This document shows, one piece after another, positions 5,376 to 5,381 of a stretch of 5,381 bases of DNA. The position numbers were made by a program, and so were the translations under genes. The stretch is from Planctomycetaceae bacterium (lineage in GTDB: Bacteria > Planctomycetota > Phycisphaerae > Phycisphaerales > SM1A02): positions 1-5,381 of the forward strand of contig NSIA01000190.1 of the NCBI GenBank assembly GCA_002737585.1, read 5' to 3'. Position 1 is the first letter of the stretch, and every line of letters begins with the position of its first letter. The notes beneath the pieces were generated by a model, which saw only the letters and a list, made by a program, of their open reading frames with translations, made no database searches and had not been told where the DNA came from.

Positions 5376-5381
5376 GTCGAC

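Noticed and set aside
5376..5381. GTCGAC (SalI site) as the last six bases, a possible cloning or vector boundary
   Set aside because: A single hexamer at the edge is weak evidence; the minus frame stays open through it, and no vector sequence is visible.
1..5381. CRISPR array, tRNA, rRNA or insertion sequence
   Set aside because: There are no regularly spaced repeats, no transposase-like frame with terminal inverted repeats, and no stretch resembling structural RNA.

Overview
The window reads as a stretch of a Planctomycetota-type bacterial chromosome, with Phycisphaerae my best guess. The reasons are a Cys4 zinc ribbon of the CPxC...CPEC type behind membrane segments, a PQQ-like propeller protein next to housekeeping genes, no recognisable Shine-Dalgarno sequences, GTG starts, and the VPxDP...Y.LWSVG..G.DD C-terminal signature common in large hypothetical proteins of that phylum. 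This is a family-level impression, not a phylogenetic result.

Layout: (1) 1-480, plus strand, is the 3' end of a PQQ/beta-propeller-like protein that enters from outside the window. (2) 488-2119, plus, is a complete purH, the bifunctional enzyme for the last two steps of IMP synthesis. (3) 2120-2198 is a 79-base spacer, the only real intergenic region, with a hairpin over the purH stop, a 10-base direct repeat spaced about three helical turns, and a candidate promoter that would give an almost leaderless nuoC mRNA. (4) 2199-2744, plus, is nuoC, the 30-kDa subunit of respiratory complex I, with no other nuo gene visible. (5) 2761-3657, plus, is a putative PD-(D/E)XK nuclease-fold protein with an MmcB-like arrangement. 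(6) 3516-5375, minus, is a large membrane-anchored zinc-ribbon protein with a pseudopilin-like C-terminal module; it is open at the right edge. No stretch longer than 300 bases lacks a gene.

The four plus-strand genes are closely spaced (7, 79 and 16 bases) and may form one or two transcription units, but their products do not form an obvious pathway (purine synthesis, respiration, DNA-related protein). The most notable feature is the right-hand junction. The nuclease-like gene and the minus-strand gene converge and overlap by 142 bases, and hand counts of single lines suggest that GC steps up from about 57% on the left to about 65-72% on the right. This could be a stop-loss read-through, a recent rearrangement or transfer boundary, or an assembly join. 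I saw no CRISPR array, tRNA, rRNA, insertion sequence or recognisable defence or biosynthetic cluster, and I do not claim a new system here.
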